Origin: Gymnorhina tibicen
Lineage: Eukaryota > Chordata > Aves > Passeriformes > Artamidae
Assembly (NCBI GenBank): GCA_013399875.1
Contig: VXAZ01009370.1
Location: 1,887,421-1,951,420 of the forward strand
Direction of reading: 5' to 3'
DNA: 64,000 bases
Made by a program: the position numbers and the translations under genes. Shown in pieces: positions 24,097 through 36,021 of the stretch; position 1 is the first letter of the stretch, and every line of letters starts with the position of its first letter. The notes under the pieces are model-generated. The model had not been told where the DNA came from, searched no databases, and worked only from the letters and a program-made list of their open reading frames with translations.

Positions 24097-25318
24097 ATAA
24101 ATGGACATGTGGCCACTACCATACTGCAGCCTGGAACATGAATCTCTCATTTGCAGCCTAGGAAACTTCAGTGTCAAGCCTCCCAGACTGCAGTACAGAC
24201 ATTCATTCCACAGATATATTCTTATCTCATGTGCTATGAAGGTAGAAGTTTGGAATAACTTGTACAGATGTGTATCCGTGATCAAATACAAAAGGAGAAA
24301 ATATAATAACAAGTTTTAAGTTTGCTGATGACCACACGAGCACCAGCTTTAACCTGCTCAAGCTCATGCTTGGCTCCTCCAAGGTATTCCCTTGGATTTT
24401 GCCACAGTCTCAAGGTGTGCCTTGAATTTGAACAGACCGACCATAAAGCTGCTCAATGTGATTTATTTAATCAGATTTCTCTGTTACTGATAGGAAATCT
24501 GATGCCTGCTTTTAATCTGCACTGAAGGGCAAAGACTGATTCTTAAAATGAGTGGGGAGGTAAATCCAGGTGGTTGCAGAGAAAAATATTCCTTCCCGGC
24601 ATGTCAGTTCTTCACTCCTGTTTTTGCCAAGTAAACTTCGGGCAGTTTTACGACTGGAAAGAGCCATTCAAGTCTATTTTGCTCTTCTTTAAATAACAGA
24701 AAATAAAAACTTCCCCCCTCACCCAAGGAAGCCTGAAGGAACAGAAAAGAACCCACCTGATACACTGCACATACAGTAGAGAGAAGTAACACAAATTCCA
24801 GAAAACTTGGGGCAAGAATGGCATGCTTGGGATTTCTTTTTACAGTGACTAACCCAGGAGAAATGCCTTGCTATAAAAAAGCACTTTAAGAATTATAAAG
24901 AACAAAGCTCTAAGACAAAAAAAAGTTGAAAACATTTAATGATTAATTTTGCAATAGCAAACAATTGGAATAAGTTGTAGTACTAACAGCTCCTCTGGAT
25001 TAGTGGCATGCAAACTTATTATTAAAAACTCTCACTATTAGTCCAATCCTGGGCCCATTTAAACAAATCAAAAAATTCTAATGACTTTTTAAAACCAGAA
25101 GTCAGATAAAACACAAATAAAAATACCACAAAAACTATTACTGATAAGCTTAGTGCTTGGTGGGGAAAACCTGCAACGCTGAATGCCATGTTTTCATTTT
25201 AAAACTGGTTTGGTTTAGATCTCAGGATTTGGAGTAACAGCTGATTTTCCAAGTCAGTTTTATCTGTCACAATAGATAGGTTTGGTTCATCCCCACATGT
25301 TATTTGCACATGATTTAC

Positions 25319-25373
25319 TTGAGGACAGGAGGTATAATAACTTTCAAGCATTTTGAGAATTTCAAGTAGGTGT
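25319..25373 (-). CDS. Candidate coding exon, unknown protein
   Basis: Minus strand: acceptor GGTCTGCTTCTAAG, then one base plus 18 codons (peptide HLLEILKMLESYYTSCPQ), then the donor CCTCAA/GTAAAT. The frame also stays open past this donor for 38 more codons to a TAA near 25199, so it could instead be a terminal exon. Entry phase 2 matches the exit phase of 32500-32735. Unknown family. Confidence 0.22.
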
Positions 25374-26290
25374 CTTAGAAGCAGACCATACACAGAACCT
25401 CATATATCTAGTTATTGCAGGGAGTCACTGGAACTTCTGAAAAAATCTTCCCCAGAAGGATAAAATGAGATAGTAGTTCTTTTGATTCCACTAGACATTT
25501 TAGTAAATAAAGAAAAATGGGACAAATTATTAAAAAAAATACCCAAACGTTAGAGACACCAAAAAAAAAAAAAAGGGTAAGCTCTTCAGAACCCTAATAA
25601 TCCTGAAACTCCTAGAGATCTAATAATCAAAAGAAAGTCTGTTATAGCAAAAAGTGTTATAGTATCAATAACAGTTAACCAGCAGCTTCAGCAGCCACCT
25701 GCAGCAAAAATAAATCATCTGTTACTTCCAGAGAGCTGTGGTTCAAGGCTATCTGAGAAGGAATGTGTTCACAGACAACGGTGGTTATGGAGTTCTGCTG
25801 CCACTAAGAGACCAAGATGATGCTGAAGGAGCCTGTGAAAGCGTTCAGTTGAGTCAGTGTCAATCTCCCTTATGTTTTTTTTATCTGTCTGTTTGTTACC
25901 TCAGCAGGATTTCAGCAACATTCAAGAACAGCTAATCCAGCAAAGCTGATGTTAAAGAGCTCCTGCAGGTAGAAAGTGAAGAGGCTGTCCCTACAAGTCA
26001 TTGTGGTTTTCGCTCTTCAAGACTTTTGACCAAAGGAAAACAGGTTGTCCGTCCCTGAAAACATCCAAGGACATGATATCTCTCATTTTGTTTGGGTGCT
26101 GTTTGCTTTCTGAGAATTCTCTGTTCAAACACTCAGTTTATATTAATTTAAATTACCTGAAGCACTGACTGTAGATTTGAGAAAACAGTGTCACAGCCTC
26201 GACAGAGCTGTGCTATGTCTGATACATGGCAAAACAGGAACCTTTACACAGTTCTGCAAAAGCCAGAGTTAGAATGCAGGAAGCATCGGC

Positions 26291-26341
26291 TCCATTTTCA
26301 AATTAGTGCCTCTAATTAGTTCCATTTTCAAATTAGTGCCT
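26291..26341 (+). repeat. Short tandem duplication, period 30
   Basis: TCCATTTTCAAATTAGTGCC occurs at 26291-26310 and again at 26321-26340, separated by TCTAATTAGT. The two 20-mers are identical, so this is a recent slippage-type duplication. Confidence 0.95.
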
Positions 26342-29300
26342 TCGCATACAGCAAAGGTAGCTGAAATCTTCAGGGATATCTGGCAGCGCTTCCAGAAATC
26401 GTTCCTGCTGTTCTGAACTATGATATAGCAGTTTTCTCATTTTCTCCTGTATTAAGTGCACTGTAGGATTTCCATTACGGATTTATTGTAAAAGAGTTCT
26501 GTGCTAATTACTGCCATGAATAAAATTTTTGGATACATCGCAACCAGTATCCCTTTCCTCAATCCCAAAGTTGTCTCCTTTCTGAGCACAGGAAAGTCCA
26601 ACTCTGTCTACAAGGAGCTCCATGGCTTCCACTTAATTTCAAAACAGAGGGAAATGGAATTTTCTGTGGATTAATAAAAAAGAGCCGGAGAGTTGTCTCG
26701 GGTCAGTTTAAAACAACGAAGTTGTGAATTCTTGCTGTGCTTTCACACCTTACAGTGATGCCCATCAAACCCAGAGAGGATGTGGAAGTCACAGTGGAAT
26801 ATCTGAGTTTTTCATGTTTTGTGAAGGGCTCATTCGAACTCACAGAGGTTTGTCCTACTATTTTAATAAAATTGAGGGAAATGAACAACAGGCAAAAACA
26901 CTCTCCAAAAATGAATCTGTTTTCTCAACTTTGCTTTGTTCAGAAGAGAAAACAAAAAAAAAATCAGCCTAGAGAGTGTTTAATTGTTTTTTGCCTGTTC
27001 TTAGGAAAATAGACACTAACACAGTAACCAAGAAGAACACAAATTCCTAAGTACTTCTACTTTCAAAGAAAAAGCACAAACATTTATAAAACAGCAGCCT
27101 CAGTGAAAACCTTTAAATTATTTGGAGGATCTTACAAGACTGCATTCTGCAGCATAATAAAGGCAAATTAGCCAAAATATATGCAAATAATATTAATGTT
27201 CCCTTAAGATGATTTAAATTTTGGCACTGATTACATTTGTATATCTTTATGACTTGTCATATACGATGCAATTTCACTGAGATGAAACTAGTTTTCTATC
27301 CAATTGATTTTTTTTAATCATAGAAAGTTATTAGTATTTGTAATTTTTAATCTTTATCACTCACAGTCCTTAAATGATCATTTTAAAGTTGCTGATTAGA
27401 TGAAGACTACAGAACCCATTATGATGTGTCAAGACTAATTGTTAAAAGATAGATAAAATAATTACTCTTATTCTTTGTGACTAAAGATCACATTTAGAGT
27501 ATGAAAAGAACCTTCACTCTTCAGTTTAAGAGCTATTAGAGCACAGGCTGGGAGATGAACCACACGTGAATTATATCCCTGGTGATGCTGCTGTCGCCTT
27601 ACTGGATTTGCCCAAGATCGCCAGGATCAAAACCTCCAAGGTCAGCCACAGATTCCGTGGCTCAGAGTTTCTGGAATGAAGGTGGGTGGCAAGGCAAGGA
27701 AGGAATTGTCAACATCAGTGCCCCAGCCTTGTAAGTTATCAGTGCCACGTGGGTCAGAGAGGTTCCCAGTAACCAGTGTGAGACCAACCACAGGGCCACA
27801 CTGAGATTTCCATTCTTGTTTCTCTGTCACTGGAGAGGAACAAATACAGATCCCTGGGCAAGCTTCTTTTAACCTGCAGTCCCAGGTTTTGGCTCCCTGA
27901 ACAAATTACTGGGCTGTACTGGAATAAAGGATGGCACAGTAAAGGAGAGGCTCCAGTTCCATGTCCCTTCTATGTCCTTGGCTTATTGCACAATGGGTTG
28001 GAGATTGCAAGGAGCTTTTATTTTGCTGGATAAATGGAAGCTATTAACAGGGTCCTTGTAGTGGAACATTTAGGAAACATCATGGGCTCTTCATTAGCGT
28101 AAATGCCAATATATAGCACAGCCACTAATGTGAAAGAGCCAAAAACTTCTAGTAAGAAAGATGGAGGGAAAGGAGAGAATCAATTTTTTTTCTGCTTCAT
28201 TTAATTTAAACATTTTACATCTCTCATTTGTGAATACTAATTGAAAAACCTCAGCATTAAGCTGTACACATAGATCAGTCAAGTAAACTGCATGCTCATT
28301 TACACTTTGTTTATAAGTTCTTTCCTGAAGTCAGAACTATATGGATGTGTCTGAAGAAGACATTTGGGATAAGCCCACACTCAGTGTTCCCTATTTGTGA
28401 ATCACACACAGTTTGTCCTTTCCCCCACAGGAATGTAAATACAAAGCAACACCAGCAAGGTCAACATGAAAAGGCAATTTGAGTCATAGTCTGCATATTT
28501 GGGTTCAGCTTTCTCATGGCTGGCACAACTGCAGGGTGCAGCAGAAAATACTCAAGAACTAAGCAGAACTTCTTAAGATTGACCAAATTCACTTCTGTGT
28601 TCCCTCAATGAATATTATGGATGGCAGAGAGCTTTTTGTCTCTTCTGAAGGTACCATTGCAGTGCCAGGCCCCTTGAGGGCAAGACTACCTAGAGAATGC
28701 AGCTCCTGCACTGGGATTTAACATCTTCCCAAGTGCCAAATATTCAAGGGTCCTACAGCTCCTGTTGGCCCACTCGTGAGCAACACGGGCATTCTTAGCA
28801 AATACACAGTGCCTACCCCACTGAACTTTGCTTGTCCTGTCATTTATCCATCTTTTCTTAGACGAAATTTCTTCCCGAATATTTAACCTTGTGTGTTTCT
28901 TTGGGCCAAATTGTACTCAGATCAGTGACATTCACATCTTCTATAATCGAATTCTCCTGTTTGCAGACAGCTGGCAAAAGTTTACACAATTAAATGGTAG
29001 CTGAGCAGTGCAGAATAACTTTGTAAGGCCCCATGCAACAAAAAATGTCTCTCTCCATGGTAACTAACTCAACTGATTTCTCATGGTCAAGACAACACCT
29101 TGAGTCTAGTTAAGTAAAATATTTTTCTTAAACAGTTGTATTTTTTTCTTTACACTGTATTTTAAATTGGGAGGGAGTGGCATTTGAATTTATCCAGGAA
29201 CCATGTAGAAAATCTAAAATAAATACATAAATGAAGTATTTTTCCCTAAGAAAAACAATACCCGTGTAAAACTTTCCTTATGTTCCCTTTCACTTCTGTT

Positions 29301-30386
29301 CTAGTGCAGAAGTTCAGCAAGTTTATTCCATGGTATGAATACAGAACTAATGCCAAAATATTTATGTGGCACATAACTCACAGACCCATTTCATCAGCTA
29401 ATGATAGCCATTACTTTTTGATTGCTTTGACAGCAAACTTGACAACAACACTGCAGAGCTCAAGGAAAAGAAATATTTTGCACATTCTTTTTTGGCTCAA
29501 TTTCATTTTTCAAAAAAAACCAAACAAATGAAAAATTTATGCAGAGTGCTCTCTCCTGAATCTCTGTCCACATGGCACCAGTTTTCCCAATTTGCTAAGG
29601 GTGAGATCAGTGCTTTTAATCAAGGCACGGTTTGAACATTCTAACCCACTGCAGAATGGAAGACTTTTACTGGGAAGCAGCTGCATTTTGAAGCAGTTAG
29701 GAAAAATACATCCCAGTTTGGGACACAAAAAGCTCAAGCAAATATTGGTTTATGAGAGCAGAATCTGTTGTTGTTATTGTTGCTGTTAACTTGGTTTGGA
29801 TTAGGACTTTATCTCACATATTGTGTGCCCTTAGAAGAGGCTTCTGAAGATGAGCAAATATCTTGAGACCTCTCCCCATCCCTCCTAGAATAAGAATCGT
29901 GTCTCTAGGAAACGCTCAAAGAGAGATTATCAAAATTACAGGTCCTAGCTCTAAGAAAATGGAAACAAAGCAATGAGAAACATAGCTAAAGAATTTTCCT
30001 AACCTTGAGATTTCCCTCACCAAGCCATATGCTGCACTTTCTCAAAGGGTGTTGTTGCAGCACAGGGAGAACAATGAGTATTAGTTGAATAATCAGGATA
30101 GATTATCAAAATATATAAAATCAAAGTCTGTACCCTACAGCAAGTCATAAAGAAAAGCAGCCATCTGGAGCTCAAGAAATGTTTCTGGCTTTGTCAGTAC
30201 AACTTTGTTACAAACAGACAATATAGGATGCTAATTAAAAAAGCCACAACTAAGCATTCTCCCTCTCTCCAGGGATTATTTCCCATAAATACTTTAACAT
30301 TCATAACTGTGATCTCCATAATCACATCTTGAAACCTCTGGGGCCACAGGAGACTGACCACAGGGACTTTGACTTGCCTTACTCAC

Positions 30387-30491
30387 ATCCAGCATCGAGA
30401 ACAAGTCCAAACCAATAAGCACTAAGAAGTGTGCATTCAGTCCTTGCCCAGTTCTTGTTTTACTGCCAGTTTCAGGAACCTTTATGGCATT
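30387..30491 (-). CDS. Candidate exon with strong splice sites, phase misfit
   Basis: Minus strand: acceptor TGTGGTTTTTGGTTTTCAG, 105 bp open only in phase 0 (peptide KTRTGQGLNAHFLVLIGLDL), then the donor CTGGAT/GTGAGTAAG. Both splice sites are among the best in the window. However, phase 0 entry cannot follow 32500-32735, which leaves in phase 2, nor feed 25319-25373. Either an exon is missing, or this is a pseudoexon, or the chain hypothesis is wrong. Confidence 0.2.
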
Positions 30492-30714
30492 CTGAAAACC
30501 AAAAACCACAGAAAATCAATTGGAAATCCTGATGTCATTTTGAGATCCTCAGTCCCTGCGATTTCTAAATAATGCAAGGACAAAAGGAGTTTGTAGTTCT
30601 CTGCATAAAGGATACCCAGAGAGAAAGGTACTGAAAAGTAAAAAAAATGTAAAAAATTAAAAAACTGTCAAATTATTTTCCATTTTCATTTACAAAGGAA
30701 GAAAAATGGCACAC

Positions 30715-30731
30715 TTTTTTTTTTTTTTTTT
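30715..30731 (+). repeat. Poly(T) run, 17 bases
   Basis: Uninterrupted run of 17 T. It is not attached to a recognisable retroposon body on either side. Confidence 0.95.
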
Positions 30732-32295
30732 GACTTGAGTGGGAAGTTTTGTTTCTGTTTTTACTGATAATGCTGAAGTTTTATGTTTAACTTCTGATCA
30801 GGAGTAGACTTTCAAGAACTACATAATCCTGCATAAACAAGCTTTGTGTGTTGCATTTAGAGCTTTCAGCATGAGCAATCATCTTCACAAAAATGTACAC
30901 AAAGAATCAGGCCAGTATCTTTGCTCTTCTGGCTGATGCTAAGCTTATGAGCACCTTTCATGCTCTTCCCGACAAGCTTCTTTTCATAACTTCCCTAGAC
31001 AAATGTTTCCTCTCTTAGCAAAAAAAACCTTTAATATTTACTTTCCGTTCAGCTTCCTACTCTCCTCTACAGTATATGTACCTCCAAGAGCCTCAAAAGT
31101 TCTGTACTTTTTCAGTTGAAGCATTTTTAAAACAGCCTGTGCTGTTTTAAAACCATTTTTCCATGTCCCAAAGCAGTCACTGGCTCAGCCATGACCTGAA
31201 CTCAAAAGGCCTGAATAAGAAATTCATATTTAGTCTGTTCTTTAATCAGCAGGTTCTCCAGCCTGGAAAGATAACACGGGCACAAGAAATCAACCTGAAA
31301 CTGACTGCACCAGAAGAACCACAAATCTGTATTCTGTACTGATATGGGAGATTATTACAGGAAATTCAGGGTTTAGAAGTCACTAATTTTAAAAGACGGC
31401 TTTTGTTTCTTTTCCCTTCCAAATGCCAAAAGACAGACTTCCTAAACTCAGTAGAAGACAAAGAAACATAACCATGGTAGCAAAAGGGACCACATATTCT
31501 TTCAACATTAGAAAATTCACAGTGTTGCTGAAAGCACTTGGGATTCTCTCGCTGCTCAGACCCTCTGTGTATCCAGACCCTCCTAAAGGCATGCATGCAC
31601 ATCTCACACGGTGTGTGCTCACAGAGTTACTCCTCAGGGTAGTGAGCACACTGGAACACGTTACAGAGCAGAGTTTCTCTCCCAGACCAAGGTCCAGCTT
31701 TAAAAAAACAAATCACAGTGAGCTGAACTTGGTGCAGCCCCAGAGATACCTTTGTTCCCTCTCCCAGACGCAGCAGCACTACAAAAGAGAGATGCAGCAG
31801 AGACACATCTGGAGCCATTCAAAAACATCTTAGAGGTGGCTTACAGTTTTCGTTGTCTTCCACCAAAAGATCTCAGATAAAAGAGGAATTTTGAAGGGCC
31901 AGACCCATTTTTCCCAGCGTGCACACAGAAGAGGGGACATATCATTGCAAGCTACAGGCATATATTAATTTATGCACATATATTTCTACGTTTTTCTAAC
32001 CCAGAAGGTGCAACTCTGTTTCTCCCCTCTGTCCCAGTCCCCTCCACCAAAACAAGCTCCAGCATGAAGGGCAGCTTTTCTCACAGTTTGGTGAACATTT
32101 GGGGTGATCGGAAGGGCTGTGCACAGAGCTTTCCACACATACAGCTTCTTCATGATGTGTTCAAGTTTCCGGTTCAGGCACCAGTTTTTAAAAAAACCTG
32201 CTTTGTTTCACGTGATGGAAGGTGCCCTACTTATTGAGAAGACAGGTTGCTTTTGCTCTTTTGATTTCCTGCTGGCCAGGACGTAGAGATGGGTT

Positions 32296-32340
32296 AAAAA
32301 AAAAAGAAGAGAAGAGAGAGAGAGAGATAAAAAAAAAAGG
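32296..32340 (+). repeat. Homopurine (A/GA) tract, near-mirror
   Basis: A-run, GAAGAGAA/GAGAGAGA core, one T at 32328, then a second A-run. The layout A10-(GA)n-A10 is close to a mirror repeat, the arrangement that can fold into an intramolecular triplex (H-DNA). On the complement it produces a long L/F/S-rich frame, which is not a gene. Confidence 0.9.
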
Positions 32341-32499
32341 ACAGATGCCACTGAAGTAGAGAAGAGATTAACAGGGTCACTAGCTTGCACTCCTGGGGTC
32401 TGGTTGAAGGATTCCTGCTTCTTAAAACTGCGAGTAGCGAGAGATGACGGACTCATCGCTCAATGAAAAGTGAGTTACGGCTTTGCAGTGTGAACTTAC

Positions 32500-32735
32500 T
32501 TGGCTGCTTTCCACTGCCTTGGCTCTGCAGGATGTGAAGGCTCATGGGAAAGTGCTACTTTGATGTTTTCCTGAATTTTTCTGTGGAACATATTAGACAT
32601 GAGGCGTATCAGATACAAGTTCAAAGCATCTGGGCTAAATTCACAGTCGGTATTGATGATTCTCTGCAGTGCTTCAGGTGACATTTTAAGCAGGTTATTT
32701 AATGTGCTAATAAGCATAGAACCCAGACTATTTGA
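32500..32735 (-). CDS. Candidate coding exon, longest in the set, unknown protein
   Basis: Minus strand: acceptor CCTATTGTTCCTAG at 32736-32749, then 236 bp open in one frame, then the donor GCCAA/GTAAGT, a near-consensus site. The 78-codon peptide includes LISTLNNLLKMSPEALQRII and ALNLYLIRLMSNMFHRKIQE, which look like amphipathic helices, possibly alpha-solenoid repeats (inference). An in-frame TAG sits inside the acceptor, so the open frame begins at the splice site. It enters in phase 0 and leaves in phase 2. This is the single best coding candidate in the window, but I do not recognise the family. Confidence 0.32.
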
Positions 32736-32945
32736 CTAGGAACAATAGGTCTTTTGTAAAAAGATGTATAACATGGAGTCACACTAAACTTGACAGATAT
32801 TGGGCTAAGATACAGAATTACCTAAGGACTGCTGGGTAGAGTGCATCTTCATTATGCCAAGGAGACAACAGAAGTTGTGTTTATAATACAGAAATGTGGC
32901 GAGAGCTGCCAAAACATGTCATGTGAGATGCAGGACATCTTATAC

Positions 32946-33001
32946 CCAGGTGTGAAACTGGTCCTTGAACTGCAATGCAATCTGAAAAACCCTCTGCAAA
33001 A
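32946..33001 (-). CDS. Candidate small exon, unknown protein
   Basis: Minus strand: pyrimidine-rich acceptor TTTCTTTCTGTGCCAG, 56 bp, donor CCTGG/GTATAA. All three frames are open; the frame that leaves in phase 0 (peptide LQRVFQIALQFKDQFHTW) joins in frame to 32500-32735. Because no frame is excluded, this adds little independent evidence. Confidence 0.18.
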
Positions 33002-34528
33002 CTGGCACAGAAAGAAATCATATTGATAGGGAAAAAAAGAAATTAATCCTGCAATGTAGATTCTTTTTTCTCTTGTACTTTGTGATGCTATCTTTGCAAA
33101 CAAAGGATCATGCTTACATATGTTCATATCCTATTGATACCAGAAATAGGAAAGTAGGTCATGCCAACTGGTTTCTGGTTTGAAGAATAAGGAACAAATT
33201 TTTTTTAAGTTTTCAACTTCTAAAAATATATACCTATTCTTTCTAGGTCCTAGTAGACAGAAACTCTAGGGATAGAGACAGAAATTCAGGCTTCTTTGAG
33301 ATGTTGGGCTTGTAAAGAGCTTCATGCCATAATGCTGCTGGGCTCATTTCAGTTCCTATCAACAGATGGAGATCAAAAAAATCAGGTAGATCTAATCTTC
33401 AGTTCAAATTGTGCCTTTCATAAACAAACTTGCAGCCTGCTGACAGAGACAGAACAACCTGCTTTCAAATCCCATCATCCTCCCAGTTCCTGGCTGACTC
33501 ATGATCCCAGTGCATCATGACCTAGAAGAGAGTAAGAAAAACTGACTCTCCTTACTCCCAAAAATCTCATCTGCACTGTTTTTTCTTTTCTTTTTTTTCC
33601 CTGTTTAATTGCCAACCTCGTCATCTGGGGGATTCGTCAAGATGCAGAGACACAATCCATGGAATCTATTTGGATGATCCAGGCAGGGAACCCTAAGTCA
33701 CTCCCTTCCAGCACCCTCCCAAAGCCCTTCAGACCAGGCTGCCATCCACTGGGCTCCTCCCTGGCTATGCAGGAATGCCCATAGGATCCTTTTCTTTGGA
33801 CACAGGTACTGTGGATGCTTGAGATGATAAGGACACGTCGCAGCTGGGGACAGCTGTTTGCAGTCCAGCTGTTTGCTGCATGCTCCCTGCTATGCTACTG
33901 CTGTCATGGAAACATGACCTTCTCTACCTTACCAGTTGCCATCCTGCAGGAAAAGCCTGTGAGTGTCCCATAGGAAATCTGGCAAGAGAGGAGCAGGAAA
34001 GAAGGAGCAAGAGTGTTATAAACTCCCGTGGCAGCAAAGGACTAAGATCAGGAGGAGTATGATCTGGGCATTAAAACAATCCTGACTGATTCCCAAAGAA
34101 GCATCATTTCTGTTGAGTAAAGGAGGTACCATTTTTAAATAATTTCTCTTTCCGTAGCCACATTTCAACAACAAGCACAGCAAGCTCACCTGTGAGATCT
34201 GACAGAAACTCCAAGTTTTGAAATCACAGGTTCATTTTTAAAGCTTATACATTTTCCTCACATTCAATGCCTGCTATGAGAGCTCTGTCACTGATCTAGA
34301 TGGCAGCTGTATTAAACAGGCCCAAGAGAGGTCTTTGATTGGAAACAACTCAGCCCAATCTTGTTCCTCAGCGCACCCTTCTGAGGGGAAAGTTCTGAAG
34401 CATTTGTGCAGTGAAGGTTTTGCTAAGTTTTCTGCTCTCCTTCCTTTTACTGAGGCTACAGCACCTACTGCATGCACTGGCCCAAATTTTCTGGCTGCAT
34501 CTCCAGTGACCCCTGAGGGTTATTTTAC

Positions 34529-34580
34529 CTCGTTTGTTGCTGAGCCTTTCTACCACATGATTCAGGTAACAAAAAGAACA
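34529..34580 (-). CDS. Candidate small exon, unknown protein
   Basis: Minus strand: acceptor GTGACATATTTCAG, 52 bp, donor ACGAG/GTAAAA. Read in phase 0 it gives CSFCYLNHVVERLSNKR and leaves in phase 1, matching the entry of 32946-33001. A second frame is also open. Confidence 0.18.
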
Positions 34581-34601
34581 CTGAAATATGTCACAGCTTA
34601 C

Positions 34602-34636
34602 AAAGAGAGAGAAAAAAAAAAAAAAAAGAGAGAAAA
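34602..34636 (+). repeat. Homopurine mirror repeat (H-DNA candidate)
   Basis: 35 uninterrupted purines arranged AAAGAGAGAG - A16 - GAGAGAAAA, close to mirror-symmetric about the A-run. It lies 22 bp upstream (minus-strand sense) of the candidate acceptor at 34580, where the complementary T/CT tract could act as a long pyrimidine tract. Confidence 0.9.
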
Positions 34637-35952
34637 TGAAGCGGATTTCTCTCCCATTCACTTCAAAATGAAGAGGACAGCTTTCAGAGGGCTGACACGG
34701 TTTGAAGCACACCTCATGACTGAGACCATACCTAGAAGGCTGTGCAGCCACAGTCACGAGGAGGCAGTTAAGATAAGCTGTACCAGCTCAAAGTTGGTGC
34801 TTCCAGTTGGCACATTCAGAGGGAAGAAAAGTGTTCTGCACTTCAAAGAATGAGAAAGCTGGCATGTCTGTTGTGTGATCTCCTCAACTCTGGAACTAAA
34901 AGTTAGCTTTTTCAGAAGTTTGTTGAAGGCATACTGTTTTCTCTAGCGTCAGAATTTCTGAGCTGCCAGTAAACTCAGGGCAAATAGAAAGTCTCTGACT
35001 CACTCAGGTGATGAACAAGAACTTTGTCATGAACATTAGCAAAACCAGCAAGAAACAAGCCCTAGCAACCAGCTGACGATCTCTGCTCAAACATTGTAAT
35101 TAAATGCAGGAGTATGCATCATTTTGCTGACTTTGTAGTGAAAGAATTCAATGGGATATCCCAAAACTGTCTGTGTGAATCCTCCAATTAAATGATTGTC
35201 AGCAGAGATCACAAAGACCTGGTACCAAACACCATAAAATATCCCAGTGAATTCAATGACATTAAAGGACTGTATATCACAGGCACAGGCTGCACATCCT
35301 GCTGCTGCAGGTTACCAGGCAGCCCTGTTATTCCAGTTTGTAAAACTTCATTAAAATATATACTTCCTCCTTTTTTCCGTGCCAGAGGAACACAGGCTTA
35401 AATGATAACTTCATGTGAGGCACTCTGGGCCAAGTTTTGCTGACAGTATCAAAGTTAGTGATAAACCTCCCATTGCCTTAGTGATGGAGCATCAGAAGTC
35501 CTAAAATAATATGAAGTAATAATAGATCTCTTTAAAAAATACAGTGTAACTTTCACTTGAAAAACGACAACTTCCAAGAGACTGGTTGAGGTTGAAGTCA
35601 GAATATTGTGTTTAAACATTTCTCTGTGCAACAGAGGCATTAGATGGAACTGCTACCTCTCTCGAGAATGCAGGGTTATATTTCTTTCTTCATCTGAAAG
35701 GTGATTTCATGCTTCAGGAAGTAAAGAAAGTTTGTGCATTGACAATATAAATGCAGATGCCTCCCATAATGATTGACACCAGAGGTCGTGCAAGTGGAGT
35801 TTCATTTCTACTCCCTGTAGATCAGGCAGCCGAGTGAATTAACGTCTCTTCAGGAATTAGAAAGTCAAAGTCTTGACAGTTCTGGCTTCCCCCCTTGAAA
35901 TGGGTTCAGTTCAGAAGACCTTGTTGAGGTCTGATCTGCTCCTCACAATTAC

Positions 35953-36021
35953 CTTTTTTAATAGACAATATGAAAGCCAATGACACTCAAAGTGTACTGT
36001 CATAGAGGCAAATTTCTTTCC
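35953..36021 (-). CDS. Candidate exon, unknown protein
   Basis: Minus strand: acceptor CTTATGTCCTTCACAG, 69 bp, donor AAAAAG/GTAATT. Only one frame is open (peptide GKKFASMTVHFECHWLSYCL...), phase 0 on both sides, fitting 37859-38012 upstream and 34529-34580 downstream. Two of three frames being closed makes the phase match somewhat informative. Confidence 0.25.

Larger units (their letters stand above)
22328..30386. other. Largely non-coding stretch
   Basis: Apart from the candidate exon and short repeats listed separately, no gene is supported. A-runs lie near 23290 and 25560. 27120-27400 is AT-rich with an octamer ATGCAAAT at 27181-27188 next to TAATATTAAT, suggestive of a regulatory element. 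On the minus strand an excellent acceptor tract (CTCCATCTTTCTTACTAG) ends near 28150 but no donor follows. No transposon recognised. Confidence 0.4.

Noticed and set aside
34335..34853. 172-codon open frame on the plus strand, the longest in the window
   Set aside because: It runs through a poly(A)/GA purine tract (K/E/R-rich low-complexity residues), has no recognisable domain, and no upstream promoter or splice structure.
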